From Mucilaginibacter sp. MD40 (GTDB taxonomy: Bacteria; Bacteroidota; Bacteroidia; Sphingobacteriales; Sphingobacteriaceae): a DNA stretch of 64,000 bases. Each line of letters begins with the position of its first letter. Position 1 is the first letter of the stretch. Below are positions 52,170 to 60,858 of this stretch, in pieces. The stretch is taken from NCBI RefSeq assembly GCF_002288635.1, contig NZ_NRSW01000001.1, positions 3,553,852 to 3,617,851 on the forward strand. The letters run 5' to 3'. The translations under genes were made by a program, and so were the position numbers. The notes beneath the pieces are model-generated. The model worked only from the letters and a program-made list of their open reading frames with translations, searched no databases and had not been told where the DNA came from.

Positions 52170-53426
52170 GTGAAAATCCAGGTTACAGATATTGAAAGCT
52201 TCAAACAAAAAGCCCTGCAATGGGCGCCAGCGTATGATACCTGCTGCTATTTGGATAGCCATAGCTTTATAGACCCGTATGGCAAATACGACCTGCTGAT
52301 AGCCGTTGGTACCAAAGCCGCTTTAAAAGTGAATAGTGGCAGCGCTTTTGAGCAATTAGAAGCCTTCCGGCAAACGCATACCGGCTGGGTACTGGGTTTC
52401 TTTGGGTATGATCTGAAGAACGAAACAGAAAACCTTTCATCAGCCAATACGGATGGCCTTGGGTTTCCCGACCTGTATTTTTTTGTCCCTGAAATAGTGA
52501 TCACTATCAAGGGTGACGAATTAAGTATTGAAGGAGCTGATGAGCATATACTACAAACTATCCAGAGGCTGCCTTTGGTTGTAGAGAAACAACAAAAGCC
52601 TGTTAATTTTACACCCCGCTTTAATAAGCAGGAATATGTGGCTACTGTTGAGCATATTAAACGGCATATCACACGTGGTGATATTTATGTAACCAATTTT
52701 TGCCAGGAGTTTTATGCCGATAAGGCAATAATTGACCCTCTTTTTACTTACCGACAATTAAAAGACATATCCCCCACTCCTTTTTCCACATTTTTTAAGT
52801 GGCAAGGGAATTATATTCTCTCCGCCTCGCCCGAGCGCTTCCTGGCCAAACGCGACAATAAGCTGCTATCACAACCTATAAAGGGCACCGCACGACGCGA
52901 CAGCAACCCAATTATGGACCAGATCCTGGTAGAACAGCTACGCAACCACCCTAAAGAACTACAGGAAAATGTAATGATAGTTGACCTGGTACGTAATGAT
53001 CTTACCCGTTCGGCCATTGAAGGTACAGTTCATGCGGAAGAATTGTATGCTATACAGAGCTTTGCCCAGGTACATCAGATGGTATCAACCGTGGCCTGCG
53101 ACAAACGCCACGACATAAGTGATATAAACGCAATTAAAAACACTTTTCCAATGGGCAGCATGACCGGCGCGCCTAAGGTTAGCGCCATGCAGCTCATGGA
53201 AAAATACGAGCGCAGTAAGCGTGGCGTATATTCAGGTGCTTTGGGCTATTTCGCCCCTGATGGTGATTTTGATTTTAATGTAATCATTCGCACCCTGTTA
53301 TATAACTCAACTAAAAATTACCTATCTTTCCATGTAGGCAGTGCCATTACCTACCATGCCGATGCCGAAAAAGAATATGAGGAATGTTTGCTGAAAGCAA
53401 AGGCCATATTACAGGCGCTTTCTTAA
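52170..53426 (+). CDS. pabB: aminodeoxychorismate synthase component I (PabB) / anthranilate synthase-like
   Basis: The 418-residue chorismate-binding enzyme has the conserved core RFLAKRDNKLLSQPIKGTAR, DLVRNDLTRSAIEGTV, TFPMGSMTGAPKVSAMQLM and GVYSGALGYFAPDGDFDF. It converts chorismate toward p-aminobenzoate for folate. It could be a TrpE-like isozyme, but the PIKGTA block and single-gene context favour PabB. The start is a GTG placed four bases after a -7 box; there is no early in-frame ATG. Confidence 0.87.
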   Translation: MKIQVTDIESFKQKALQWAPAYDTCCYLDSHSFIDPYGKYDLLIAVGTKAALKVNSGSAFEQLEAFRQTHTGWVLGFFGYDLKNETENLSSANTDGLGFPDLYFFVPEIVITIKGDELSIEGADEHILQTIQRLPLVVEKQQKPVNFTPRFNKQEYVATVEHIKRHITRGDIYVTNFCQEFYADKAIIDPLFTYRQLKDISPTPFSTFFKWQGNYILSASPERFLAKRDNKLLSQPIKGTARRDSNPIMDQILVEQLRNHPKELQENVMIVDLVRNDLTRSAIEGTVHAEELYAIQSFAQVHQMVSTVACDKRHDISDINAIKNTFPMGSMTGAPKVSAMQLMEKYERSKRGVYSGALGYFAPDGDFDFNVIIRTLLYNSTKNYLSFHVGSAITYHADAEKEYEECLLKAKAILQALS

Positions 53427-53438
53427 TACACAAACCCT

Positions 53439-53990
53439 ATGGACAGTTACCTGGAAAGTAGCATAAAGCAGTTTAATTATTATAAGATACTTGCGGAAAA
53501 AGCTGTTGAACAGCTTACAGATGAGCAACTGTTTTGGCAACCTGATGCCGAAAGTAATAGCGTTGCCATTATCATGAACCATATTGCCGGTAACATGCTG
53601 AGCCGGTTTACCGATTTTTTAACAACCGATGGAGAGAAACCGTGGCGTAACCGGGATACTGAATTTGAAGCTACAGAACAAAGCAGGGCGGCAATTTTTG
53701 AAAATTGGAACAAAGCCTGGGAATGCCTTTTCAACTCTATTAACGCGCTCAAACAAGAAGATCTGGAAAGCATAGTGTACATTCGTAACGACGGACATAC
53801 TGTAATGGAAGCCATCAACAGGCAATTGGCACACTACCCTTACCATGTAGGGCAAATAGTATACATAGCCAAAATGCAGCAAGGAGGTTCATGGCAATCG
53901 TTATCTATTCCTAAAAACAGCTCTGCCAGCTATAATGCCAATAAATTTAATAACGAAAAAGGGCGCCGGCATTTTACAGATGATCTGTAG
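53439..53990 (+). CDS. DUF1572 (DinB-like) protein
   Basis: The 183-residue protein is a DinB-type four-helix bundle, with FWQPDAESNSVAIIMNHIAGNML near the N-terminus and a second conserved His in INRQLAHYPYHVGQIVYIAKM. Such proteins may bind a metal via three His residues and act as thiol-S-transferases or similar. It starts 12 bases after pabB and overlaps the convergent DUF2071 gene by 17 bases. Confidence 0.85.
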   Translation: MDSYLESSIKQFNYYKILAEKAVEQLTDEQLFWQPDAESNSVAIIMNHIAGNMLSRFTDFLTTDGEKPWRNRDTEFEATEQSRAAIFENWNKAWECLFNSINALKQEDLESIVYIRNDGHTVMEAINRQLAHYPYHVGQIVYIAKMQQGGSWQSLSIPKNSSASYNANKFNNEKGRRHFTDDL

Positions 53991-54741
53991 CAGCATCGGG
54001 CAGCACCGGTGCAAACAATAATTTATTGGCTATACGTACTGATACTTCTGAACCATTGGCCCAAAAAGCCGAATAGGGCCTTTCACTCAAGTAAGGCACA
54101 AAAGCTTCGCCGTAAAGTTCCTTTATATCGGCCTCAAAAATATAATCCCTTACCTCGGCTACCTGCCAGGATATATGTTCCACCTCGTATTGCATGGTCT
54201 TGTAATCATTAATACGATTATATCCCCAGTAATGCTCAAAAATAAACTCCTCGGCACTGCCCGGCACAATAGGCTTTAGGCTGTTAGCTACGGTTGCCCC
54301 TATTTTGTTCCACCTGTCTTTTACTTTCCACTCATATAGGAACTGTGTTTGGTCGGCACCTGTTTTGGTAACACTGTGTCGCATAGGTAAAGCCCTATAA
54401 TGCTCATTATATAAATTATTGGCAATAAGCGCTATCACTGGTTTGGGGACTATCTCGCTTACAAATACCGCCCCTCGTTTCCATTGTTTACCATCAAAAT
54501 GCCTTACATAAAAGCGCAGGTTTACTTCCTCGAAGTTGACGTGCCAAGGCCACTTTACACCTAATACCCGCGTTTCGCGAAACATAAAGCCTACCATACT
54601 TACCAGGCATTTGCCCTGCCAAAGGTCAAGTTCGGTAAAAGCAGGCAAATTTGGTTTCAGTATGTCGGGGTCTACCAGGTAATTAAGCATTACCAGGTTG
54701 CGCCACTCGGCAGTAAGAAAACGGGTTTTAGAATTCGGCAT
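53974..54741 (-). CDS. DUF2071 (YqjF-family) protein
   Basis: The 255-residue protein resembles the DUF2071/YqjF family, with WRNLVMLNYLVDPDILKPNLP, FEEVNLRFYVRH and a C-terminal LYGEAFVPYLSERPYSAFWA. The family is uncharacterised, with an acetoacetate-decarboxylase-like beta fold. No catalytic lysine can be assigned by eye. It overlaps the DUF1572 gene at its 3' end (17 bases, convergent). Confidence 0.8.
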   Translation of the reverse strand: MPNSKTRFLTAEWRNLVMLNYLVDPDILKPNLPAFTELDLWQGKCLVSMVGFMFRETRVLGVKWPWHVNFEEVNLRFYVRHFDGKQWKRGAVFVSEIVPKPVIALIANNLYNEHYRALPMRHSVTKTGADQTQFLYEWKVKDRWNKIGATVANSLKPIVPGSAEEFIFEHYWGYNRINDYKTMQYEVEHISWQVAEVRDYIFEADIKELYGEAFVPYLSERPYSAFWANGSEVSVRIANKLLFAPVLPDAATDHL

Positions 54742-54863
54742 ATCTCTAATTTACTACGGCAAATACATGCACATAACTCTCTTAATACGTATATGTTTGG
54801 CCATAGTTATTAACAAAGGCCACACAGATTGTCCTGCATGGCCTCAGCTTATATTATTAATAA

Positions 54864-55673
54864 TTATCTTCCACCTTTGTAGTATTTCATGGCTTCAGGT
54901 ATAAGGCTCTGTATATTGGCTATACGTGTAGCATCTGAAGGGTGAGTACTCAAAAACTCAGGTGGCGTGCCGCCTTTATTTTGGGCAGCCATACGTTGCC
55001 AAAAGTACACCGCCTGGTGAGGGTCATAACCGGCCATAGCCATAAAGGTAAGCCCAAGCCTATCAGCCTCAGACTCCTGCGCCCTTGAATATTTTAACAG
55101 CGCCAGTTGCCCGCCAACACCATACAAGGAGCTAATAATGTTTTGCGCTGCTGATGATTGCCCGTTTGAAGCCACGCCAACCGCCGCGCCGCCAGCCTGC
55201 AAGGCCAGTTGCTGCGACATACGCTCGGCAGAGTGCCGGGCTATAGCATGGCCAATTTCATGGCCCATTACTGTAGCCAAACCTGCATCGGTTTGGGTAA
55301 CCGGTAAAATACCGCTGTACACAGCTACTTTACCGCCAGGCATACACCACGCATTTACTTCGGGGCTTTGTATTAAATTAAATTCCCAGGCAAACTGGTA
55401 TTTGCCCGCATAACCATTTTGCTGCAAATACTGCTCAATAGCGGTAGCCAATTGGTTACCAATGCGTTTTACACGTTGCGCATCGGTGCCGCTGGCAATC
55501 ACTTTTGTTTTAGGATCTGATAATAACTGCCTGTAACTGGCCGCCGCGGCAGGGTTTACCTGGTCGTCGCCTACGAGGCTAAGTTGTGAGCGGCCTGTTA
55601 AAGGCACAGTAGAACATGCGTAAAGGCCAACGGCTGCGATAGCCGCTGCAAGTGTGAGTTTTAAGTTTTTCAT
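54864..55673 (-). CDS. M48-family metallopeptidase lipoprotein
   Basis: The 269-residue periplasmic zinc protease has a lipobox LYAC near residue 20, then the M48 core. This is the HExxH motif in MGHEIGHAIARHSAERM, with the downstream ESEADRLGLTFM Glu. It resembles BepA/LoiP-type envelope-quality-control proteases. It is the last gene after plsY (gap 6 bases) on the same strand. Confidence 0.92.
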   Translation of the reverse strand: MKNLKLTLAAAIAAVGLYACSTVPLTGRSQLSLVGDDQVNPAAAASYRQLLSDPKTKVIASGTDAQRVKRIGNQLATAIEQYLQQNGYAGKYQFAWEFNLIQSPEVNAWCMPGGKVAVYSGILPVTQTDAGLATVMGHEIGHAIARHSAERMSQQLALQAGGAAVGVASNGQSSAAQNIISSLYGVGGQLALLKYSRAQESEADRLGLTFMAMAGYDPHQAVYFWQRMAAQNKGGTPPEFLSTHPSDATRIANIQSLIPEAMKYYKGGR

Positions 55674-55679
55674 GGTAAG

Positions 55680-56327
55680 TCAGGCGTTTTTCTTCTTAAA
55701 TAAATTTACTTTAGACTCCTTACCCTTCAATAAGCGTTCAATATTTTTTTGATGCGTTACCAATACCAGTATAAATATACACATACCATATATAATGACT
55801 GATTTAACATTCACATGGAAAACAAATGTTATTCCGATAGGATATATAAATCCGGCCAGTATAGATGATAATGATACATAGCGGGTTATTAGCAACGTTA
55901 CAATAAATACTGATACGCAAAGTAAGGCAGCCGGCAAGTTAATAGCCAAAATCATTCCAAAAAGTGTAGCTATACCTTTACCGCCCCTAAAGCCGGCAAA
56001 TACCGGGAACAGGTGGCCCATAACCGCGGCTATACCTAAAGCAAGTTGTAAGTTGGTAAAACCAACGGAATGATAAGCGCCTGTTGTACTCACGCCAACC
56101 ATGTAAGCCAGGTTAGTGGCTGTCCAGCCTTTTAAAATATCCAGCAGCATTACCGGTATACCTGCTTTTTTACCCAGCACCCTGAATGTGTTGGTAGCAC
56201 CGGCATTGCCGCTACCATATTCCCTTACATCAATGTTGTAAAAGGCCTGCCCTATCCAAACCGCTGTTGGGATAGAACCGAAAAGATAAGCAAGAATAAG
56301 CGCCGAAATCGAGTAGATTGATAGCAT
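55680..56327 (-). CDS. plsY: acyl-phosphate:glycerol-3-phosphate acyltransferase PlsY
   Basis: The 215-residue membrane enzyme makes lysophosphatidate from acyl-phosphate and glycerol-3-phosphate. Motifs are FGSIPTAVWIGQAF, REYGSGNAGATNTFRVLGKKAG, and HLFPVFAGFRGGKGIAT, with five or more membrane helices. It is a core phospholipid gene. The M48 protease gene follows 6 bases later. Confidence 0.95.
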   Translation of the reverse strand: MLSIYSISALILAYLFGSIPTAVWIGQAFYNIDVREYGSGNAGATNTFRVLGKKAGIPVMLLDILKGWTATNLAYMVGVSTTGAYHSVGFTNLQLALGIAAVMGHLFPVFAGFRGGKGIATLFGMILAINLPAALLCVSVFIVTLLITRYVSLSSILAGFIYPIGITFVFHVNVKSVIIYGMCIFILVLVTHQKNIERLLKGKESKVNLFKKKNA

Positions 56328-56440
56328 CTGCCTGCAATAATATTAATTTGCCTTTAACTACCGCAATATAGTTATTATAAAGTTTTTGTTACTTCCTAAA
56401 GCTCTTGTTAACCCAGCTCATTGTGAGGACAGTGTTAAGC

Positions 56441-57283
56441 CTATACAGCTTTTAAACTTAAGTCGAGGCTTTTAACCGAGTGTGTTAATGCGCCCACTGA
56501 TATATAATCAACACCGCAATCGGCATAATCCCTGATGTTATCAATGGTAATGCCGCCCGAAGCTTCGGTAATATACCGGCCATGTATCATACTTATGGCC
56601 TGGCGCAGGGTGTCAAAATCAAAATTATCAAGCATTATGCGGTTTACCTTACCGGTTTGCAGCACTTGCTCCAATTCGTCAAGGTTTCGTACCTCAATTT
56701 CAATAGCCAGTTTTTTACCGGTATCCTGCAAATAATTGTTAGCATTTTCAATAGCCTGCCGTATACCACCGGAATAATCTACATGGTTATCCTTTATCAG
56801 GATCATGTCATACAAACCAATACGGTGGTTAACACCGCCGCCAATACGCACCGCCCATTTTTCGAGGTAGCGCATACCCGGTGTAGTTTTGCGGGTGTCT
56901 AAGACTTTGGTATTTGTTCCTTCCAGCAGCTTTACAATAGCGTGGGTTTTGGTGGCAATGCCGCTCATTCGCTGCATACAGTTAAGTACTAAACGCTCAG
57001 CCTTCAATATGCTTTGCGCGTCGCCTTCCACCTCAAAGGCTATGTCTCCGGGCTTTACTTCGTCGCCATCGTTCAGGAATACGTTAAGCCGCAGTTGAGG
57101 GTCAACTTCATCAAATATTTGCCGGGCAAGTTCAACACCGGCAAGTATACCGGTATCTTTAACTAACAATTTAGCTTTGCCGAGCGTTCCGGCTTCAATG
57201 GTAGCAAGAGATGTATGGTCGCCATCGCCAACATCTTCGCTTAAAGCATTAAGTATAAATTGGTGTAAAATTTCTTTGTCCAA
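56441..57283 (-). CDS. nadC: nicotinate-nucleotide pyrophosphorylase (carboxylating)
   Basis: The 280-residue enzyme converts quinolinate and PRPP to nicotinate mononucleotide in NAD synthesis. Motifs include LSEDVGDGDHTS at the N-terminus, LNCMQRMSGIAT, DTRKTTPGMRYLEKWAVRIGGG and IMLDNFDF. The start is TTG at 57283, matching the family N-terminus (M-DKEILHQF). A -7 box lies 19 bases upstream. The DUF4783 gene precedes it by 45 bases. Confidence 0.95.
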   Translation of the reverse strand: MDKEILHQFILNALSEDVGDGDHTSLATIEAGTLGKAKLLVKDTGILAGVELARQIFDEVDPQLRLNVFLNDGDEVKPGDIAFEVEGDAQSILKAERLVLNCMQRMSGIATKTHAIVKLLEGTNTKVLDTRKTTPGMRYLEKWAVRIGGGVNHRIGLYDMILIKDNHVDYSGGIRQAIENANNYLQDTGKKLAIEIEVRNLDELEQVLQTGKVNRIMLDNFDFDTLRQAISMIHGRYITEASGGITIDNIRDYADCGVDYISVGALTHSVKSLDLSLKAV

Positions 57284-57302
57284 ACTTTAATTTTTTGAGT
57301 TT

Positions 57303-57310
57303 CAAAAGTA
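57303..57310 (-). promoter_or_regulatory. -7 promoter box of nadC
   Basis: TACTTTTG on the minus strand matches TAnnTTTG, 19 bases before the TTG start. Confidence 0.5.
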
Positions 57311-57328
57311 AGAACAATTGGCAATTAA

Positions 57329-57721
57329 TTAGGTTTTTTCAGTTTCAATACGCATCTCAATGATTTCCATCATTTTACCTACTTCACGCAAGGTATAGGC
57401 AACCCTGTATTTACCTTTATCGGTACTCAGTATAAGTACGCCGTAGTTATAATTGGCATTTGAACTTACCTTATGCAGCAATTTTACCTCTTGAGGCTTG
57501 TGTTCCTTAAAAAACTTATCCAGTATCAACTCCGCCTGCGCCTTTGAATAAATTCCGGCGTCTTTCATCATGGTAAAATCAACACTTGCCGAAAAATAGG
57601 TGGCCACTTCATGCGCGTTACCGCGTTTGATGAGCTCGGCTATGGTTTCAATGGGGCCGGCCTTTACTATCACAGGCAGCAGAAAAAGCAGGGTAAGTAA
57701 AGGGAGTCGGTGTAGTTTCAT
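57329..57721 (-). CDS. DUF4783 secreted protein
   Basis: The 130-residue protein has a signal peptide (MKLHRLPLLTLLFLLPVIVK, cut after KAG) and a small alpha/beta domain. The family blocks are HEVATYFSASVDFTMMKDAG, ILDKFFKEHKPQEVKLLHKV and YRVAYTLREVG. DUF4783 is related to NTF2-like folds in Bacteroidota; function unknown. It lies 45 bases upstream of nadC on the same strand. Confidence 0.83.
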   Translation of the reverse strand: MKLHRLPLLTLLFLLPVIVKAGPIETIAELIKRGNAHEVATYFSASVDFTMMKDAGIYSKAQAELILDKFFKEHKPQEVKLLHKVSSNANYNYGVLILSTDKGKYRVAYTLREVGKMMEIIEMRIETEKT

Positions 57722-57794
57722 ATCATGTAGATGACAATTGAAATTACAATTAATTGCATCAATTACAAATAAAAAACACGTTTTGGGGTATAAT

Positions 57795-57802
57795 GTTTAA
57801 AC
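57795..57802. promoter_or_regulatory. GTTTAAAC palindrome upstream of gpmI
   Basis: This 8-base palindrome ends 8 bases before the gpmI -7 box. The same word lies at the centre of the yceI-promoter palindrome and in one arm of the amidase-promoter repeat. Confidence 0.35.
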
Positions 57803-57810
57803 GTTGACTT

Positions 57811-57818
57811 TATATTTG
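57811..57818 (+). promoter_or_regulatory. -7 promoter box TATATTTG, four bases before the gpmI start
   Basis: TATATTTG is followed by CATT and then the GTG start at 57823, implying a leaderless transcript. Confidence 0.6.
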
Positions 57819-57822
57819 CATT

Positions 57823-59346
57823 GTGGAAAGCAATAAAAAAGTTGTATTAATAATACTTGATGGCTGGGGCTATGGCCGAAATGATAGCTCAAACGCTATA
57901 GTGGCCGCTAACACGCCTTTTTTTGATGAGGCTATACAAAAATATCCTAATTCAAAATTAGAAGCATCGGGCCTGGCAGTAGGTTTACCTGAGGGGCAAA
58001 TGGGCAACTCAGAAGTAGGACATATGAACCTGGGCGCGGGTCGTGTGGTCTATCAGGAGCTTGGCCGTATCAACAAAGCTGTACAGGATAACGAATTTGT
58101 GCAAAATCAAACGCTTGTTGATGCCTTTAATTATGCCAAAGAAAACAACAAAGACCTGCACTTTATAGGTTTGGTGAGCGATGGCGGCGTACACGCGCAC
58201 ATTAACCACTTAAAGGGTTTAACTGATGCTACAAAAGCGCTAAACCTTGAAAAAGTGTTTATACACGCCTTTTTAGATGGCCGTGATACCGATCCAAATT
58301 CAGGTTTAAAGTTTATAACCGAACTGGAACATCATATTGCCGATTCACCGGCGCGTTTGGCTTCGGCAGTGGGCCGTTATTACGCTATGGACCGCGATAA
58401 CCGTTGGGAACGTGTTAAGCTGGCTTACGACCTGATGGTTAAGGGCGAAGGCGCGCCAACTAACGATATTTTGGCATCAATAGAAAAATCTTACGCCGAA
58501 GGTGTTACCGACGAGTTTATTAAACCCATAGTAAAAGTTGATGAAGACGGCCAGCCGGTAGCTGTTATAAAAGATGGCGACGTGGTGATCTGCTTCAACT
58601 TCCGCACCGATAGAGGACGTGAAATATCACAGGCACTTACGCAAAAGGAATTCCCGGAGTATGATATGAAACCGCTGGATATCCATTACGTTACTATGAC
58701 CTCGTATGACGAGACGTTTAAAAACGTAAAGGTGGTTTTTATAAAGGACGACCTAACAAAAACGCTTGGTGAAGTGCTGGAAAGTGCCGGTAAAAAACAG
58801 ATACGTATTGCCGAAACAGAAAAATATCCGCACGTAACATTCTTCTTTTCAGGCGGCCGCGAAAAAGAATTTGAAGGTGAAAAACGCCTGCTGATCCCCT
58901 CGCCAAAGGTGGCCACTTATGACTTACAGCCAGAAATGAGCGCCGAAGGTATACGCGATGCCATTTTACCGGAGCTGGAGCATCAATGGCCCGATTTTGT
59001 ATGCCTTAACTTTGCCAATACCGATATGGTTGGCCATACCGGTGTTTTTGGCGCTGTGGTAAAAGCCGCCGAAACTGCTGATGCGTGTACTAAGGCTGTA
59101 GTTGAAACCGGCCTGCGTAATGGCTACTCATTCATTATCATTGCCGACCATGGCAATGCCGATTACATGATCAACGAAGATGGCTCGCCAAATACCGCGC
59201 ACACCACCAACCTGGTACCCTGCATTATTATTGATAAAGATATTCAGCAGGTGAAGGATGGAAAGCTTGGTGACATCGCCCCTACTGTATTAAGCATATT
59301 AGGTGTGCCTATCCCGGCAGAAATGACTGGTGATGTATTGGTGTAA
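57823..59346 (+). CDS. gpmI: 2,3-bisphosphoglycerate-independent phosphoglycerate mutase
   Basis: The 507-residue two-domain enzyme interconverts 3- and 2-phosphoglycerate in glycolysis. Metal and active-site residues are visible: Asp13 in ILDGWGYG, the phosphoserine Ser63 in GQMGNSEVGHMN, FLDGRDTDPNSG, NFRTDRGRE, FANTDMVGHTG and IADHGNAD. Start is GTG at 57823, four bases after a -7 box. The downstream lipoprotein gene begins before its stop. Confidence 0.97.
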   Translation: MESNKKVVLIILDGWGYGRNDSSNAIVAANTPFFDEAIQKYPNSKLEASGLAVGLPEGQMGNSEVGHMNLGAGRVVYQELGRINKAVQDNEFVQNQTLVDAFNYAKENNKDLHFIGLVSDGGVHAHINHLKGLTDATKALNLEKVFIHAFLDGRDTDPNSGLKFITELEHHIADSPARLASAVGRYYAMDRDNRWERVKLAYDLMVKGEGAPTNDILASIEKSYAEGVTDEFIKPIVKVDEDGQPVAVIKDGDVVICFNFRTDRGREISQALTQKEFPEYDMKPLDIHYVTMTSYDETFKNVKVVFIKDDLTKTLGEVLESAGKKQIRIAETEKYPHVTFFFSGGREKEFEGEKRLLIPSPKVATYDLQPEMSAEGIRDAILPELEHQWPDFVCLNFANTDMVGHTGVFGAVVKAAETADACTKAVVETGLRNGYSFIIIADHGNADYMINEDGSPNTAHTTNLVPCIIIDKDIQQVKDGKLGDIAPTVLSILGVPIPAEMTGDVLV

Positions 59347-59896
59347 AACACAAAAGATATCCTGTTACTTTGGCGTGCTGCTGCTTATAGCCGGCAGCAC
59401 TGCCTGTAACAAGCCCGAAATAAAGGAAACAGGCGCACAGATCAAATATTTTGATCTGAAAGGTTATTTTGCCAAAGAAGCGGCCAAATTAACCACACTT
59501 AACCCGGTTGTAAATAAAACCGTCACTCACAACGGCGCATCAGAAAGCAAAAACATAGCTATTAAAGCCTGGAAACAGGAACTTAACCTGTTTACCGAAA
59601 GCGACATTAACAAACCCGCCTGGCGCAACAGTTATAAGGTTACTACCACGCCCGATAGCACTGTTTATACAGCCATTGAACCAGATTTAAAAACGAGACG
59701 CATAACCATTGTAAAGAATGGTGAAAGCATCAACGCCGTGTACATACTTAACAGCACACATAATTTCCTCTACAGCACTACAGACCAGCTCACTTACCTG
59801 CCAGGTAAAAGCTATTCCATACAGAAAGAGCAGCACGTAAAAATTATAGGCGATAATAATTACCAGATCAAAGGTAATTTTAATGATGGCCGGTAG
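59333..59896 (+). CDS. lipoprotein of unknown function
   Basis: The 187-residue product has a hydrophobic signal (ISCYFGVLLLIAGSTAC) with Cys as the likely lipidation site, although the -3 residue is Ser and atypical. The mature domain is beta-rich and resembles no family seen by eye. The ATG at 59333 lies within the last codons of gpmI (14-base overlap), so translation is probably coupled. It overlaps the convergent TPR gene by 17 bases. Confidence 0.7.
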   Translation: MYWCKTQKISCYFGVLLLIAGSTACNKPEIKETGAQIKYFDLKGYFAKEAAKLTTLNPVVNKTVTHNGASESKNIAIKAWKQELNLFTESDINKPAWRNSYKVTTTPDSTVYTAIEPDLKTRRITIVKNGESINAVYILNSTHNFLYSTTDQLTYLPGKSYSIQKEQHVKIIGDNNYQIKGNFNDGR

Positions 59897-60506
59897 CTGT
59901 AGCCAGCTTTTCTTTAGATAGTTCTATCAGAGAGGCAATATCGGCCCGGTTAGGGTTTTCGGCAAGTACCTTTTCCAGGTCATTGATGGACGCTTTTAAG
60001 GAGCTGATGCCTCTTGCCTTATCATAGCTATGCGTATTGGGCTGAAGCTTAAATTCGGCGTACTCACGATAAGTAATACCGCGTGTCTGGTAACATTTGA
60101 CATGTTCGGATGGATCAACCGCGATGGATTTGGTGAGGTCAAATATCGCCCCCAAAAGGTATTTCTCTCTTTCTGCAGGTGACAAATAGGTATCTTTACC
60201 CATATAAGCCTTAGCCCTGGCCCGGTAATAATAAGCGGAAGCATCGGCAGGGTTAATATAAATTACCTTATCATAAGCGGAAATAGACTTACGGTAGTTT
60301 TGGCTATGATAATAGGAGTAGCCCAGCATCCAGTAGGCATTGGCATTGGTGGAGTCAACCATACAGGCTTTCTCCAACTGCTTTACTGCTGATTTAAAAT
60401 TACCATCCATAAACGCCTGCTGCCCCAGACGTACATAAGCATTCTGAGCCATCGATGCTTCAACCGAGGTAAGTAAAATAAGCGATACAATAGCCGATAG
60501 CCTCAT
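59880..60506 (-). CDS. secreted tetratricopeptide-repeat protein
   Basis: The 208-residue protein has a signal peptide (MRLSAIVSLILLTSVEASMA) and about four to five TPR-like repeats. Examples are QAFMDGNFKSAVKQLEKACM, YYHSQNYRKSISAYDKVIYI and YYYRARAKAYMGKD. TPR domains mediate protein-protein contacts; the partner is unknown. Confidence 0.83.
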   Translation of the reverse strand: MRLSAIVSLILLTSVEASMAQNAYVRLGQQAFMDGNFKSAVKQLEKACMVDSTNANAYWMLGYSYYHSQNYRKSISAYDKVIYINPADASAYYYRARAKAYMGKDTYLSPAEREKYLLGAIFDLTKSIAVDPSEHVKCYQTRGITYREYAEFKLQPNTHSYDKARGISSLKASINDLEKVLAENPNRADIASLIELSKEKLATATGHH

Positions 60507-60858
60507 TTAATTTGATGGTTTTATCCGGTAACTCTACATTAACTAATTACCTGCTAAATTATTATCCGGTAAGGGCAATTTGTTAATAATTTAGTCATAC
60601 TTACAACTATTTGCGATAAAATTTTTGCGCAGCCAAAAGCAATTAATGCCAAACAACATATTTTAATTATAAGCTAATACAGCCCGGTAGATATCAAAAA
60701 CTATCACTTCGAGATCATCACGCATTACAATCATCAAATCTGATTTGTTTTCAATAGTGTTAATAGATATAAATTATGACCCGACTATGGCTTTTCAATT
60801 TTTTTGAGTTAATTACGTTGTAATTATACCCCCTTTCTAATAAACCAATTTTATAACT
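60507..60858. other. 352-base intergenic region
   Basis: This A/T-rich gap separates the divergent TPR and sterol-desaturase-family genes. No reading frame, RNA gene or strong terminator was seen. An 11-base word TTATCCGGTAA occurs twice (60521-60531 and 60562-60572) and could be a regulator site. Confidence 0.4.
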
